Assembly: GCA_024275015.1 (NCBI GenBank)
Contig: JAJRZW010000064.1
Coordinates: 1-64,000, forward strand
Length of the DNA: 64,000 nucleotides
From: Deltaproteobacteria bacterium
GTDB lineage: Bacteria; Desulfobacterota; Desulfobulbia; Desulfobulbales; JAJRZW01
Direction of reading: 5' to 3'
The notes beneath the pieces were generated by a model, which was given only the letters and a program-made list of their open reading frames with translations, searched no databases and was not told the DNA's origin. Below, piece by piece: positions 28,860-39,755 of the stretch. The position numbers and the translations under genes are program-made. Positions within the stretch are counted from its first letter, which is position 1; every line of letters begins with the position of its first letter.

Positions 28860-30794
28860 CTACTTGCCCTCCGTTTGCCTGGTCGATTGGTTTAGTTTAA
28901 CCCCCTTGCTTAAGAGGAAACCCTTTACCCGGGCCGCGTTCCTGCGATCACCGCCATTTTTGAGCATCAGATATATCAGGCGCCAGACCGAGTAGTTCTG
29001 GGGAAACTCCCGGGTTATCCCGAGGAAGGTCTCGTAGGCGCGGTCGTTTTTGCCCCATTTGAGATATAGGCGCGCAAGCTCAAGCGATACGCGCTGGCGT
29101 ACATAAATTGGGGCTCCGGTCGTCTCCTTTTTTGCCGTTAGAAGATGTTTTTCCGCCGCGGCAAATTCTTTTTCATCAGAGGCCACCCGGGAGCGAATGA
29201 TTCTGCCCTGGTAGGCGGTGTGAGTGTTGTTCTCAAGCAGGGACGCGATTTTTAATGCCGCTTCGCGCCGGCCTTTTTTCAATTGCAGGAGAGCGAGGTA
29301 GACAAAGGTGTGGCGGTAAGTGCCGAATTTTTTCGCCACCCGGCGGAAGGCCTCTTCCGATTCCGGATAACGCCTGAGGTAGAAGAGGGCGTAGCCGCGG
29401 TTATAGGTTAGCATTGCCAGGTCCTCGTCCCGGACCGCTATTTTTAATCCTGCCTCGATCACCGGCAGGGCTTCCCGTAGGCGACCGTTGTCGATCAGGG
29501 ATGCCGCGAGGTTGTTTTTTGCCCTGGCGGTATCGGCGCCTCTTTTTATATTTGCGGCCCAGAAACTTGGGCTGGCGTTCCATTCGAGGTTTCGCTGCAC
29601 GGTCCAATAAGAGAAGAGGGCGATAACAATAAGGAGGATCGGCCCGGTTTTTTTTATCCGTTTGACGTTCTCCGGCCGTGGCAGAAGGAGCAGAGGGCTA
29701 AAGATCGTCGGCAGGTAAAGACGGTGAATAAAGGCGAGTTCAAGATTGACGAAACTTGCCTCGATTGCCTGGGCTAAAAAATAAAAAAGCACCGCCAGGG
29801 TAATAAGGGGGCGTTTCCCGCGGACCATCAGGGCGGTGGCGACGGCGGCGATGATCGCCAGCAGACCGGTAATGGTGCTCCATGGTGCGAAAAGGCCCCG
29901 GGACGGTTCAATGCCGTAGGTGAGATGGAGTCTTGACGGCAGGGGGAGGAAAAAAATCCCGAGGTAATGCCAGAGGATCCGCCACTGGCTCATTACTCTT
30001 TCCCAGGGGGAAAAATTACGTCCCGGACAGGGGGCGAACATGTCCGGCAGGTGTCCCTTGAGGATGATAAGACCGATAACCGCGGCAACCCCCAGGGCGG
30101 CGGCGTGGGGGAGGATATGTTTTTTGGCCTTGCGGGGGAAGAGACAGAAGTCGATCAGAATCAGGGCCGCGGGCAGCGACAGGATGATCTCTTTGGCGCC
30201 AAGGCCGAGGATAAAGGCGAAGACAATGGCGAAAGATGCTGCCCGGCCGCTGATTCGTTCCCGGCGGTAAAGGATATGGGCGAGGATGGCGAAGAGGTAA
30301 AACATCGCCGCCATCGAGGTCATCCGCTGGACGATATAGGTAACTGCCTGGGTCTGCGCCGGGTTGGTGGCCCAGAGGGCGGCGCCGTAGAAGCTCCAGC
30401 TGATCCGGTCTCCGGGATCTCCCGGGGACACGGCCTTTTTCAGCGGGCGGTTAAACCCGGGGAGCATGAAGAGGATAAAGTAGAGAAGGATGGTGTTTAC
30501 GGCATGGATGGTAATGTTGACCAGATGATAGCCGAAGACGTTGAGGCCATCGGCCAGGTAGTTTAAGGCAAAGGAGAAAAGGGCCAGGGGGCGGTCGGCG
30601 GAGACGCCGGAGGTCAGTACCCGCTCCAGGTCGTTGATCCCGGCCGGGTGTACCGCCGGGTTGAGAACTATATTGGGCATATCATCGAAGATGAAATCGA
30701 CGTTAAGGGAGGGGTAATAGATCAGAACCACGAACCCCAGCAGGAGCAGGGGGGCGATGATCCGCGCCCTTATACCTTCCCCCGCCTCCATCAT
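28860..30794 (-). CDS. GT-C-type membrane protein with TPR tail (TMTC/O-mannosyltransferase-like)
   Basis: The 644-residue protein has about ten or more hydrophobic segments in its first 430 residues. An early acidic motif, NVDFIFDDMPNIVLNP, lies just after TM1, where GT-C glycosyltransferases have their catalytic aspartates. The last ~190 residues form TPR-like repeats (ARAKNNLAASLIDNGRLREAL, NRGYALFYLRRYPESEEAF). That is the layout of TMTC-type and bacterial 'tetratricopeptide/mannosyltransferase' proteins, so transfer of a lipid-linked sugar to an exported protein is plausible. The start ATG overlaps the mshG stop (ATGA), tying it to the pilus operon. The substrate is unknown; pilin or MshQ glycosylation is an inference. 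Confidence 0.7.
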   Translation of the reverse strand: MMEAGEGIRARIIAPLLLLGFVVLIYYPSLNVDFIFDDMPNIVLNPAVHPAGINDLERVLTSGVSADRPLALFSFALNYLADGLNVFGYHLVNITIHAVNTILLYFILFMLPGFNRPLKKAVSPGDPGDRISWSFYGAALWATNPAQTQAVTYIVQRMTSMAAMFYLFAILAHILYRRERISGRAASFAIVFAFILGLGAKEIILSLPAALILIDFCLFPRKAKKHILPHAAALGVAAVIGLIILKGHLPDMFAPCPGRNFSPWERVMSQWRILWHYLGIFFLPLPSRLHLTYGIEPSRGLFAPWSTITGLLAIIAAVATALMVRGKRPLITLAVLFYFLAQAIEASFVNLELAFIHRLYLPTIFSPLLLLPRPENVKRIKKTGPILLIVIALFSYWTVQRNLEWNASPSFWAANIKRGADTARAKNNLAASLIDNGRLREALPVIEAGLKIAVRDEDLAMLTYNRGYALFYLRRYPESEEAFRRVAKKFGTYRHTFVYLALLQLKKGRREAALKIASLLENNTHTAYQGRIIRSRVASDEKEFAAAEKHLLTAKKETTGAPIYVRQRVSLELARLYLKWGKNDRAYETFLGITREFPQNYSVWRLIYLMLKNGGDRRNAARVKGFLLSKGVKLNQSTRQTEGK

Positions 30795-32017
30795 CCGCCG
30801 CGCATCACGCTCAGGAGGTTCCACATCGGCAGGAAGATAGACAGGGCGATAAAGGCGACCATGATCCCTAAAAACAGGAGGAGCAGGGGTTCTATCAGGG
30901 TCGCGAGGTTTTTGATGGTGTAGTCGGTTTCCATCTCATAATAATCGGCGACCTTGGCCATCATGGTGTCGATCTGCCCCGATTCCTCACCGATGGCCAG
31001 CATGTGGGATATCATTTCCGGGAAGATACTGTGGCGGCTGATGGCGGTGAAGAGGTCGGCGCCCTCACGTACTTCCCCGGTGATCTGGTGCAGTTTTTCA
31101 AACAGCACCAGATTGCCCAGCGCCGCCCCGGACAGGGTGAGGGTCTTGATGATGTCAATACCGCTGCTGGTCAGAACCGCGAAGACCCGGCAGAAACGGG
31201 AGAGGTGGATTTTGAGTGCCAGTTCTCCCATCACCGGCACCTTGAGGAGTAAACGATCCAGGACTATCCGGCTTCCCGGCCTTTTTTTCAGTTCCCGGAA
31301 GGCCATGATCGTCAGTATCACCACCACCAGGATCATCTTGTAGTGGCCGGAAAAAAAAGAGCTTATGGCAAGCAGCATCCGGGTCGGCAGCGGAAGGGCG
31401 ACCTTTGAGGCGGAATAGAGATGGGCGAATTTGGGGACCACGAAGGTCATGAGGATGAAGACGGCGATGAAGATGGCGGTGACCACGATCTTGGGGTAGC
31501 GGGTGGCGGATTTTATCCGTTCCCTGACGTTTTTTTCATTTTCCAGGAGCTCGGCGAGATAGAGAAAGGAGTTGTCAAGGTTGCCCGACTCCTCGCCGAT
31601 CATGATTACGTTTAAAAAGAGCTGGTTGAAGATCGTCGGCTGCGCTCCCATGGCCTCATGGAGGCTGGCGCCGCCCTCGATGGCCATGGCGATCTCGTCC
31701 ACCGCCCGGGCCAGGATCGGGTTCGCGGTCTGACGGGACATGATCTCAAGGGTACGCAGGATAGGAACTCCGGCACCCAACATGGTCGCGGTCTGACGGC
31801 TGTAGAGGATCAGATCCTCAAGGGTGACCCCGCGAATCCGGTCAAGGATACCCGGTTTTTTCTCCTCTGCCTTTCCCTCGTCTTCAACCTCGATTCTGAT
31901 CGGGATAAGGCCTTGGCTATCGAGCCAGTGTTCTACCTGGCCCATGATTTCGGCGGTATGGTGGCCACTTTTCAGGTTACCGCTGGCATCAAGTGCCTCA
32001 AAATGGAACAGGGCCAT
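30791..32017 (-). CDS. mshG: MSHA-type pilus inner-membrane platform protein (GspF/PilC family)
   Basis: The 408-residue protein contains two T2SSF domains, about residues 65-190 and 270-395. Three membrane segments are visible (IVVTAIFIAVFILMTFV, MILVVVILTIMAF and a C-terminal LLLLFLGIMVAFIALSIFL). The repeated motif IGEESGNLDNSF / IGEESGQIDTMM is the family hallmark. It anchors the assembly ATPase and drives pilin polymerisation. It follows mshE by 3 bp and overlaps the GT-C/TPR gene. Confidence 0.9.
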   Translation of the reverse strand: MALFHFEALDASGNLKSGHHTAEIMGQVEHWLDSQGLIPIRIEVEDEGKAEEKKPGILDRIRGVTLEDLILYSRQTATMLGAGVPILRTLEIMSRQTANPILARAVDEIAMAIEGGASLHEAMGAQPTIFNQLFLNVIMIGEESGNLDNSFLYLAELLENEKNVRERIKSATRYPKIVVTAIFIAVFILMTFVVPKFAHLYSASKVALPLPTRMLLAISSFFSGHYKMILVVVILTIMAFRELKKRPGSRIVLDRLLLKVPVMGELALKIHLSRFCRVFAVLTSSGIDIIKTLTLSGAALGNLVLFEKLHQITGEVREGADLFTAISRHSIFPEMISHMLAIGEESGQIDTMMAKVADYYEMETDYTIKNLATLIEPLLLLFLGIMVAFIALSIFLPMWNLLSVMRGG

Positions 32018-32020
32018 TTA

Positions 32021-33664
<1,644 letters not shown>

Positions 33665-33667
33665 GGT

Positions 33668-34528
33668 TTACGGTTTCCCGAATAATTTTCTCATGTTTGC
33701 CGCAAGCCCGGTCTGCCTTTTCAGTCGTAGCGAGGCCGCGGCCTCGCGGATAGTCTTCTGGTGTAGCTCGCCGCCGTTGGCGCATGCGACCAGCAGGGCC
33801 CGGCCCATTGTTTTGTTTATCAGTCGGGGACAACCGCCGGTATGGTTGAACAGTTCTCGCCGGGCCGGGGGGGTAAGACGCATATCGCCGCGACCGGCGC
33901 GGGAAAAACGGAAATTCACATACAGGCCGGTCTCCTTTTCCGAGAGCGGGGTCAGGGTCTCCATAATCCCGACCCGCTGCCTCAGCTGTCTGAGGTGGGG
34001 ACGGGCGAGCTTTGCCTCGAGTTCAGGCTGGCCGAAGAGGATGATCTGTAGCCATTTGCTTTTGTCGGACTCAAAGTTTGACAATAAACGTAATTGTTCA
34101 ATGCTGTCGTCATTCAAATCCTGAGCCTCGTCCACTACCACCAGGAGTTTTTGGTTTCTTTCGGACAGACGGAAGAGGTAGTCGTTCAAGGCCCGTAGCA
34201 ACCGGTCAAGGGTGGCGCGGGCCAGTGATTTCTCCGCAAACCCGATATCGCACAGAATTGACTGGACCAATTGTCTCGGAGTCAGTTGCGGTGAGAGCAG
34301 AAGGGCGGTGACGAATTGTGACCCCATCTCCGCCAACAGCATCCGCAGCAACATGGTCTTGCCGGTGCCGACCTCGCCGAGCACGACAATAAAACCGTCG
34401 CCCTGGTTGATCCCGAACCTTACCGCGTCGGCCATGGCCGTGTGACCCCGGGAAGGGAAGAAAAAATCCCGGTCCGGGGTCAGGCGGAAGGGGTCTTCCG
34501 TGAATCCGAAGATCTCAAGATGTTTCAT
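33668..34528 (-). CDS. mshM: MSHA biogenesis AAA ATPase (ExeA family)
   Basis: The 286-residue protein starts MKHLEIFGFTEDPFRLTPD, the canonical ExeA/MshM beginning. Walker A is GEVGTGKTMLLR, Walker B LLVVVDEAQDL, and sensor-like FGQPELEAKL and GGCPRLINK follow. ExeA-type ATPases help insert or assemble the secretin through the peptidoglycan. An upstream in-frame start at 34585 was rejected because it lies deep in mshL; the chosen ATG overlaps mshL by 14 bp. Confidence 0.92.
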   Translation of the reverse strand: MKHLEIFGFTEDPFRLTPDRDFFFPSRGHTAMADAVRFGINQGDGFIVVLGEVGTGKTMLLRMLLAEMGSQFVTALLLSPQLTPRQLVQSILCDIGFAEKSLARATLDRLLRALNDYLFRLSERNQKLLVVVDEAQDLNDDSIEQLRLLSNFESDKSKWLQIILFGQPELEAKLARPHLRQLRQRVGIMETLTPLSEKETGLYVNFRFSRAGRGDMRLTPPARRELFNHTGGCPRLINKTMGRALLVACANGGELHQKTIREAAASLRLKRQTGLAANMRKLFGKP

Positions 34529-35786
34529 GCCCATCCGTCGGTTCGTCCATGTCGGTCCCGGCCTTATCGTTAGTCTCGAAATCAACTATCCTCGGAGTCA
34601 GAAATACCAGAAGTTCGGAGCGTTCATTTACCTTTTCGGTGTTGCGGAAGAAATGCCCCAGCAACGGTAATTTTGATAATATCGGCACCCCGCCTTTCTG
34701 GTGGTCGCGGCTCTCAAGGAGGATGCCGCCGATGACCACCGTGACCCCGTCGGCGAGGATGAGGTCGGTGGTGATCGCCTGTTTATTGATCAGCGGTTCG
34801 CTGCCCACCTGGTTGTTCTGGTCAACCGAGTCGTTGGTCACCGCGATATCAAGCTGGATCCGGTCGCCCGCCATTACCCGCGGGGTGACCTTGAGGCTCA
34901 GGTTGGCCTCGCGAAATGAGGTGTTTTGGATATTGTCGGTGGTCTGGGTGGTGTAGGGAACCTCCTTGCCCTGTTTAATTTCGGCGGTACGGCCGTCGAG
35001 AACCATAATTTCGGGGGAGGAGAGGATGTTGAGTTTGTTTTCCTGTTCCAGGGCCTGGATGTCAACGGAGAGATCGAGGCTGTTCCTGAGGAATCCAATA
35101 TTGAAATTGCTGTTATGGTCGACACTCAGATCAATTACCGAGGAGATTGGATTAGCGGTCTGGAGGTTATTGTAATTCCATCTGATTCCGAGCCTCTTTT
35201 TTGCCTCCCTGGTGACGGTGACGATCCTCGCCTTGATGTGGACCTGGGATACCGGCAGGTCGATTTCAGCCAACATGTCCCGGGCAAGTTTCAGGTTTTC
35301 GCCGCGATCGTGGATCACCAGACAATTGCCGCGGTTGCTTTTGACCACTCTTCCGACCGGGCTCAGGATCGCCTTGATTTCATCGGTATGATCAGCGATT
35401 TTGCTGTATCTGGTACAGAGCCTGATATTGGCCATATCACGTTTGGCCTGGTGAAAATCTTTTTCGGTCTCGACCATGATTATCCCGTTTTTGACCCGGT
35501 AGCGCAGATTCTTTTCGTCAAGGAGGAGAAGAAATACCTGGTCGAGATTGACATCGTCAAGGTCGAGATTGGCCCTACCCTTTATCTTGCCGGATACGAA
35601 GACGTTGACTCCGGCCTCACGACCGAGTGCGACGAGGAGGGTGGCAAGAGCAAAATTTTTGCCGTGGATACTGATTTTTTTTGCCGCCATTCTTTCCATC
35701 GGCAGGGACGGCGTCGATCCTGCCGGCGGCGGGACGGCAATAACCAGGATCAGGGCGGCACAGGCAGTCAGGAGATATTTTTTCAT
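34515..35786 (-). CDS. mshL: MSHA-type secretin (GspD/PilQ family)
   Basis: The 423-residue protein has a signal peptide (MKKYLLTACAALILVIAVPPPAGS), a short STN-like N0 domain (GKNFALATLLVALGREAGVNVFVSG) and one secretin N-domain. The C-terminal secretin core has EVPYTTQTTDNIQ, VTPRVMAGDRIQLDI and the hallmark VPILSKLPLLGHFFR. It forms the outer-membrane channel for the pilus. It is shorter than Vibrio MshL (about 550 residues), mainly in the N-terminal periplasmic part. It overlaps mshK by 4 bp. Confidence 0.92.
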   Translation of the reverse strand: MKKYLLTACAALILVIAVPPPAGSTPSLPMERMAAKKISIHGKNFALATLLVALGREAGVNVFVSGKIKGRANLDLDDVNLDQVFLLLLDEKNLRYRVKNGIIMVETEKDFHQAKRDMANIRLCTRYSKIADHTDEIKAILSPVGRVVKSNRGNCLVIHDRGENLKLARDMLAEIDLPVSQVHIKARIVTVTREAKKRLGIRWNYNNLQTANPISSVIDLSVDHNSNFNIGFLRNSLDLSVDIQALEQENKLNILSSPEIMVLDGRTAEIKQGKEVPYTTQTTDNIQNTSFREANLSLKVTPRVMAGDRIQLDIAVTNDSVDQNNQVGSEPLINKQAITTDLILADGVTVVIGGILLESRDHQKGGVPILSKLPLLGHFFRNTEKVNERSELLVFLTPRIVDFETNDKAGTDMDEPTDGHETS

Positions 35787-36217
35787 GGTCTGTTTCCTTT
35801 TCCGAGCCTTAATGAGGGCATATCCAGGCGGATGGTTTGTTGGCTCCTGCCACGGCGCAGGGTGATGCGGTCGGGGGCGATTGTCTCTATCCGGTAGCCC
35901 TCTATGGTATCGTTAATGGTTAGGATTTTGCCGTTGACAAGAACCAGGGGGGTGTCCGGATTGTAGATGATACCGTCAAGGCGGATCAGATTTTTTATAT
36001 TGCCTAGTTTTTTCCGGCTCAGGTCATCGAACTTTTTTTGTTGTTTCCCGGGCCAGTTGAAGGGGTCGCGGATGGCCGCTGTCTCCGGCCCACGAGGCGG
36101 CGTTGGCAGGAGATTCTCCCGCACGATCAGAGTTGTAAAGGTGGGACCGGCCACGGCAATATTGGCGGTGGCTTCAGTGGTAACAACCGCGGCTAACAGC
36201 AACGGCAGCAGTTTCAT
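35783..36217 (-). CDS. mshK: MshK-like periplasmic pilus protein
   Basis: This 144-residue protein has an N-terminal hydrophobic segment and a C-terminal beta-rich part (LDGIIYNPDTPLVLVNGKILTINDTIEGYRIETI) that resembles the 'general secretion pathway C/B'-type domain with a 'V.G...G..I.G..V..I' pattern. Its place between mshJ and mshL and its size match MshK, and sequence similarity alone would not decide. Probable role: secretin accessory or alignment factor. Confidence 0.65.
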   Translation of the reverse strand: MKLLPLLLAAVVTTEATANIAVAGPTFTTLIVRENLLPTPPRGPETAAIRDPFNWPGKQQKKFDDLSRKKLGNIKNLIRLDGIIYNPDTPLVLVNGKILTINDTIEGYRIETIAPDRITLRRGRSQQTIRLDMPSLRLGKGNRP

Positions 36218-36876
36218 CCCTTGTCCCTCCGGTCTTTCAGTTTGTTTCTGATCAGCGTCAGGCTGAAATCCACCCGGCCCAGGGGGGTGCGGGTCAGGGT
36301 CATACTGTCGATATTGCCGATCTCCGGTTTGGCCTCAAGAAAGATGAGATAGGAGAGAAAATTTTTATAGGTCGCCCTGCCGGTGAGTTGGGTCGGGTAC
36401 AGGGTGAAGGGGCCGGCGCTGCGGCTTTCCGCCATGCTCATGCTCACAAGTTTCTTGTCAAAATGAAAGGGTGCGTTTCGGTCGGTGGTGAAGATAACCC
36501 GGTTAAACCCGGCGGCACTGCCGTAGGCCTGCCAGTGTCGCCGGCGGAAGTCAAGCTCGGTTTCAATGAGCTTTATTTTTTTCTGCAGCATGATTTTTTT
36601 TCTTTGCATCTGCCCCAGAACCGGGGCCGTTGCGGTGGTGCCGGGCAGGCCGGAGGCGGTGGCCCGGGCCTCTTGTACCCCAACGTTGAGTCGCTGGAGT
36701 TTTTTTTCCATCGGCGCCAGAATAAACTGACGTCCGGCGTGAAAGATAAGGACAATAATCGCGGTGCCGAGGATAAGTACCCGGGATGCGTCCCTGACCC
36801 CCTGATCGGTCTTGAACAGAAAGACCAGGTTGTTCAGATTTGAGAATGTTTTTTTTATCAATCCGCCGGAAGTCAT
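36214..36876 (-). CDS. mshJ: MshJ/PilO-like pilus assembly protein
   Basis: The 220-residue bitopic protein has a short cytoplasmic start, one membrane segment (VLILGTAIIVLIFHAG, about 33-48), a coiled region (MEKKLQRLNVGVQEARA; KIMLQKKIKLIETELDF) and a ferredoxin-like C-terminal domain (GPFTLYPTQLTGRATYKNFLSYLIFLE). This is the PilO/MshJ layout for the inner-membrane alignment complex. It overlaps mshI and mshK by 4 bp each. Confidence 0.75.
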   Translation of the reverse strand: MTSGGLIKKTFSNLNNLVFLFKTDQGVRDASRVLILGTAIIVLIFHAGRQFILAPMEKKLQRLNVGVQEARATASGLPGTTATAPVLGQMQRKKIMLQKKIKLIETELDFRRRHWQAYGSAAGFNRVIFTTDRNAPFHFDKKLVSMSMAESRSAGPFTLYPTQLTGRATYKNFLSYLIFLEAKPEIGNIDSMTLTRTPLGRVDFSLTLIRNKLKDRRDKG

Positions 36877-38471
36877 TTTTTGGTCCTGTCCTTGTCGGGA
36901 CTAAGGCTGAACGCTGCCTTGAACGTCAGCGGCGCCTGGGGATTGTCGGTACGGTCTATATCATTTAAGGAAAAATCCGTAACCTGCGGCAGGTTGCGGA
37001 GGCGATTACTCATGAGTTCGATGGTCTCGTGATTTACCGCCTGGCCATGGATCTCAACCCCGGCGCCGTTAAAATCTATTCTATCACAGCGGACCTGCGG
37101 CGGCATGGTCTGGCTGATGATCTTAAGGATGGCGGCGTAATGTCTTTTTTTCAACATCGGGCTTTTTAGAGGCAGAAGTTGTTCTTTCAGGTCTTTTTGT
37201 TTCAGGTTGAGTTCGCGAATCTGCCGGGCAAGATTACCTCTGCTGGCGCTGATAATCATTACCGCCTTTTCCTTTGTCTTTAACGAGGCGAGAAGGGCGG
37301 TGGCGTTATGGCTTTTGCGTTCGAGGTCGAGGTAATTTGCCCCTAAAAAAGTGAAGAGGATGATTGCGGTGGTGGTGATTATCAGCACTGGTAACTTTTT
37401 GAATTTCTGGGCCAGGGGTTCCGCCGGCACCAGGTTGATCCGTTCAAGACCGATGTCGTGGTCGATGGCGGCGCCGATGGCCAGGGCATTGGCTAACCGC
37501 TTTTTTCGTCCCGGGGTTCCGTTGAGCAGGGTTTCGGTATCCATCTCATTATGGCGGGAGACACTTACGGACAATGCCTCGATAAAATCCCCTTCCCCGG
37601 CCAGAATGAGTCTTTCAATAGGGGCCCCCTTCATGATCGCGCTGTAGTAGTCCCGGCCCCTGATGATCTCAAGGTTTAATTGTTCGAGATAGATTTTCCA
37701 CGGATTGTTCTGTGGTTCCGTGTTTTCCATTACCGGCACGGCCATTTCCGGTTCCGGACTTGCCGAGAGGGAAAATGCGGAGAGGATATCGTCGCCGGCG
37801 CCGGTGGTTGTCGGCTGATTTTCGTCCGTGTTTTCGAGGACTTCGAATGGGGCGTCGGGGGTTGCGAGTTTTACAACCCGAACCAGGCGTAATACCCCGG
37901 CCTCGTAAACTCCCTGGGAGATGAAATTGTTATAGACTATCGCGGTCAGGACGGTTTTACCCGGCGGCAGCCTTCCCATGGTGCCGAGGAAGGCAAAGGC
38001 CGAAAATACTCCGGGCTCGATATTGACAAGTTTTACCCCGGCGCCGGTCAGTGCCGTTTTCAGCCCTCGTTCAATAAGCGCCGGCAGGAGAAATACTGCG
38101 ATCCTGACCGAGTCTTTTTGTCTTTTTACCACCTGCCAGTCATAGACAAAATCGTTCAGGGGACGGTCAATGGTCTTGCCGAGATAAAACGGGAGGACCC
38201 TGGCGATGGCCTCTTCGTTGCTCAGGGGCAGATTGAGGGTGACGGTTTCAAACAGGTTCAGGGGAAGGGAGGCCGACAGGGCGCCGCGGCGACCGGCAAG
38301 GCTGTCTCCCAGGCCGGAATACGTGGCCGCGGCGGCCGGGTCGCCGGGAAAGTGCGCTATTATCTCAACCGTGGGAAGGGCGTTGGTTGTGGGGATTATT
38401 TTACAGAGGACGGCCTCGGTCGGTCCTGCCACCAGGGAAAATATCCCCCTTTTCCGCCCACTTATCTTCAT
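36873..38471 (-). CDS. mshI: MshI-like protein: PilM-type actin fold fused to PilN-type segment
   Basis: The 532-residue protein has a cytoplasmic PilM/GspL-like domain in its first ~340 residues (ALCKII..., FYLGKTIDRPLNDFVYDWQVV, AFAFLG, ALAIGAAIDHDIGLERINLVP). A single TM segment (VLIITTTAIILFTFLGANYL) and a periplasmic coiled coil follow, then a PilN-like ferredoxin fold. In PilMN systems these are separate proteins; in MSHA systems they are often fused. It couples the ATPase to the periplasmic PilO/MshJ ring. Confidence 0.75.
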   Translation of the reverse strand: MKISGRKRGIFSLVAGPTEAVLCKIIPTTNALPTVEIIAHFPGDPAAAATYSGLGDSLAGRRGALSASLPLNLFETVTLNLPLSNEEAIARVLPFYLGKTIDRPLNDFVYDWQVVKRQKDSVRIAVFLLPALIERGLKTALTGAGVKLVNIEPGVFSAFAFLGTMGRLPPGKTVLTAIVYNNFISQGVYEAGVLRLVRVVKLATPDAPFEVLENTDENQPTTTGAGDDILSAFSLSASPEPEMAVPVMENTEPQNNPWKIYLEQLNLEIIRGRDYYSAIMKGAPIERLILAGEGDFIEALSVSVSRHNEMDTETLLNGTPGRKKRLANALAIGAAIDHDIGLERINLVPAEPLAQKFKKLPVLIITTTAIILFTFLGANYLDLERKSHNATALLASLKTKEKAVMIISASRGNLARQIRELNLKQKDLKEQLLPLKSPMLKKRHYAAILKIISQTMPPQVRCDRIDFNGAGVEIHGQAVNHETIELMSNRLRNLPQVTDFSLNDIDRTDNPQAPLTFKAAFSLSPDKDRTKK

Positions 38472-39046
38472 CTTGTCACCTTTTTGCCCCGGTTAAGCGT
38501 CGGATCTGAGTCAGGGGTGATCCCATGGGTCTTTATGATTTCAAGGTTGCGGATAAGGGCTGGGTTGTCAGGGGCAATGGCGGCGGCAAGGTGGAATTTT
38601 TCCATCGCCGGGCCGAATAGACCCAGCTCGCTCAAGGCGACAGCCATGTTGATCAACGGTTCGGGGCGGCGGGGGGCAAGTCTGTTTGCTTTTTGGAAAA
38701 GTATTATCGCCGGCCAGTATTTTTTTTCATTCACAAGGCGGCAGGCCTTGAGGTTTAAGGATGCCGGGTCATGGACAGGGGCTGGGGCTATGGTCTTGCG
38801 AGGAGGCTGAATATTAATGCCCGGCGCGGATTTCAGAGAGGTCGTCTCATGGCTGCGATGGTGGGATACGCGACCGGCATAGGTCCAAAGGACGGCGACC
38901 ACGAGCACGGTGATTATCGAGGACAGTAAGAAAAAACGATGCTTTTGCCGGAGACTGTTTCCACCTCTGCCGCCGGTTCTCACGCCGTCTGCGGGCCGCG
39001 CCTCATTTTCCCGAATTTTTTCCAGGGTTTCAAAGAGTTTGCTCAC
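38468..39046 (-). CDS. mshN: MshN-like TPR protein
   Basis: The 192-residue bitopic protein has a cytoplasmic start LFETLEKIRENEARPADG, one membrane segment (FFLLSSIITVLVVAVLWTYAG, about 38-58), a linker, and a C-terminal TPR stretch (KACRLVNEKKYWPAIILFQKANRLAPRRPEP and on). Position and architecture match MshN, though it has fewer TPRs. It overlaps mshI by 4 bp. Confidence 0.65.
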   Translation of the reverse strand: MSKLFETLEKIRENEARPADGVRTGGRGGNSLRQKHRFFLLSSIITVLVVAVLWTYAGRVSHHRSHETTSLKSAPGINIQPPRKTIAPAPVHDPASLNLKACRLVNEKKYWPAIILFQKANRLAPRRPEPLINMAVALSELGLFGPAMEKFHLAAAIAPDNPALIRNLEIIKTHGITPDSDPTLNRGKKVTR

Positions 39047-39067
39047 CGTCTCTCCCGGATCTTTTTG

Positions 39068-39664
39068 TTACCACTGCGCCGGTCGGCGGTCGCTGGAATC
39101 GACATTGTCGGTCAGGGGGCGGTCGTCGTTGACAAAGAATACCGCCGCCACCTCGCGGCCGTTGCTGTCGCGCTCGTTGCCGGGATAATAGGCCCAGCAG
39201 GTGGCCTCATTGGCTTTTCTGATGGTCGCCCGGATATCGGCGACGGTCCGGGCGGTTACGGCGGAGGGATTGTTAGCCATTCCCGGCGGCATGTCGGGGA
39301 GGTTGCACGGCGGCAGGGAACGGTTCTGCTCAGTGGAATAGGCGTCGGAGCGGACGATGCGCAGGTATTTTAATGATTCCGGTCTTGAGGAGAGACGCAG
39401 TTCATTGAACTGCATTTCGGCAAGGGTCGGCCAGTCGGGATTGGTTCCTTGGGGGCCGGTATTGAGGCCGGATGCCATGATTTTGGCGTGCGCCAGTTCC
39501 ACTCCGGCGCGGATGGCGGATAATTTTCCTTTGGTCACCGCGAGCTTCGCTTCTTTCTGGAGATTGAGGTAATAGGGTACCGCCACCGCAGCCAATATAC
39601 CGAGGATGATAATCACAATCAGCAGTTCTATCAGGGTAAAGCCTTGAATTTTAGTCTTTTTCAT
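39068..39664 (-). CDS. mshA: Type IV major prepilin, MshA/GspG-like
   Basis: The 198-residue prepilin has a short leader KKTKIQG, cleavage before Phe, and the conserved FTLIELLIVIIILGILAAVAVPYY helix with Glu5. The globular part contains two Cys (CNLPD and ATCWAYYPG) that could form the disulfide loop typical of MshA, and an aromatic W/Y-rich motif near the second. GGGAAAAATC precedes the ATG. It sits between the minor pilins and mshN and is probably the main fibre subunit. A 90-bp AT-rich gap upstream (39665-39755) may hold its own promoter. Confidence 0.85.
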   Translation of the reverse strand: MKKTKIQGFTLIELLIVIIILGILAAVAVPYYLNLQKEAKLAVTKGKLSAIRAGVELAHAKIMASGLNTGPQGTNPDWPTLAEMQFNELRLSSRPESLKYLRIVRSDAYSTEQNRSLPPCNLPDMPPGMANNPSAVTARTVADIRATIRKANEATCWAYYPGNERDSNGREVAAVFFVNDDRPLTDNVDSSDRRPAQW

Positions 39665-39755
39665 GATTTTTCCCGGTGCTTTGTGTAACTGTAATTTCCA
39701 GTTTTAAGTACTTTATGTGAAAATTCAATAAGATGGCAAGGATTAATAACAAAAA

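Noticed and set aside
36388..36843. Plus-strand open frames opposite the msh genes
   Set aside because: All overlap conserved msh genes and lack ribosome-binding sites or recognisable domains.
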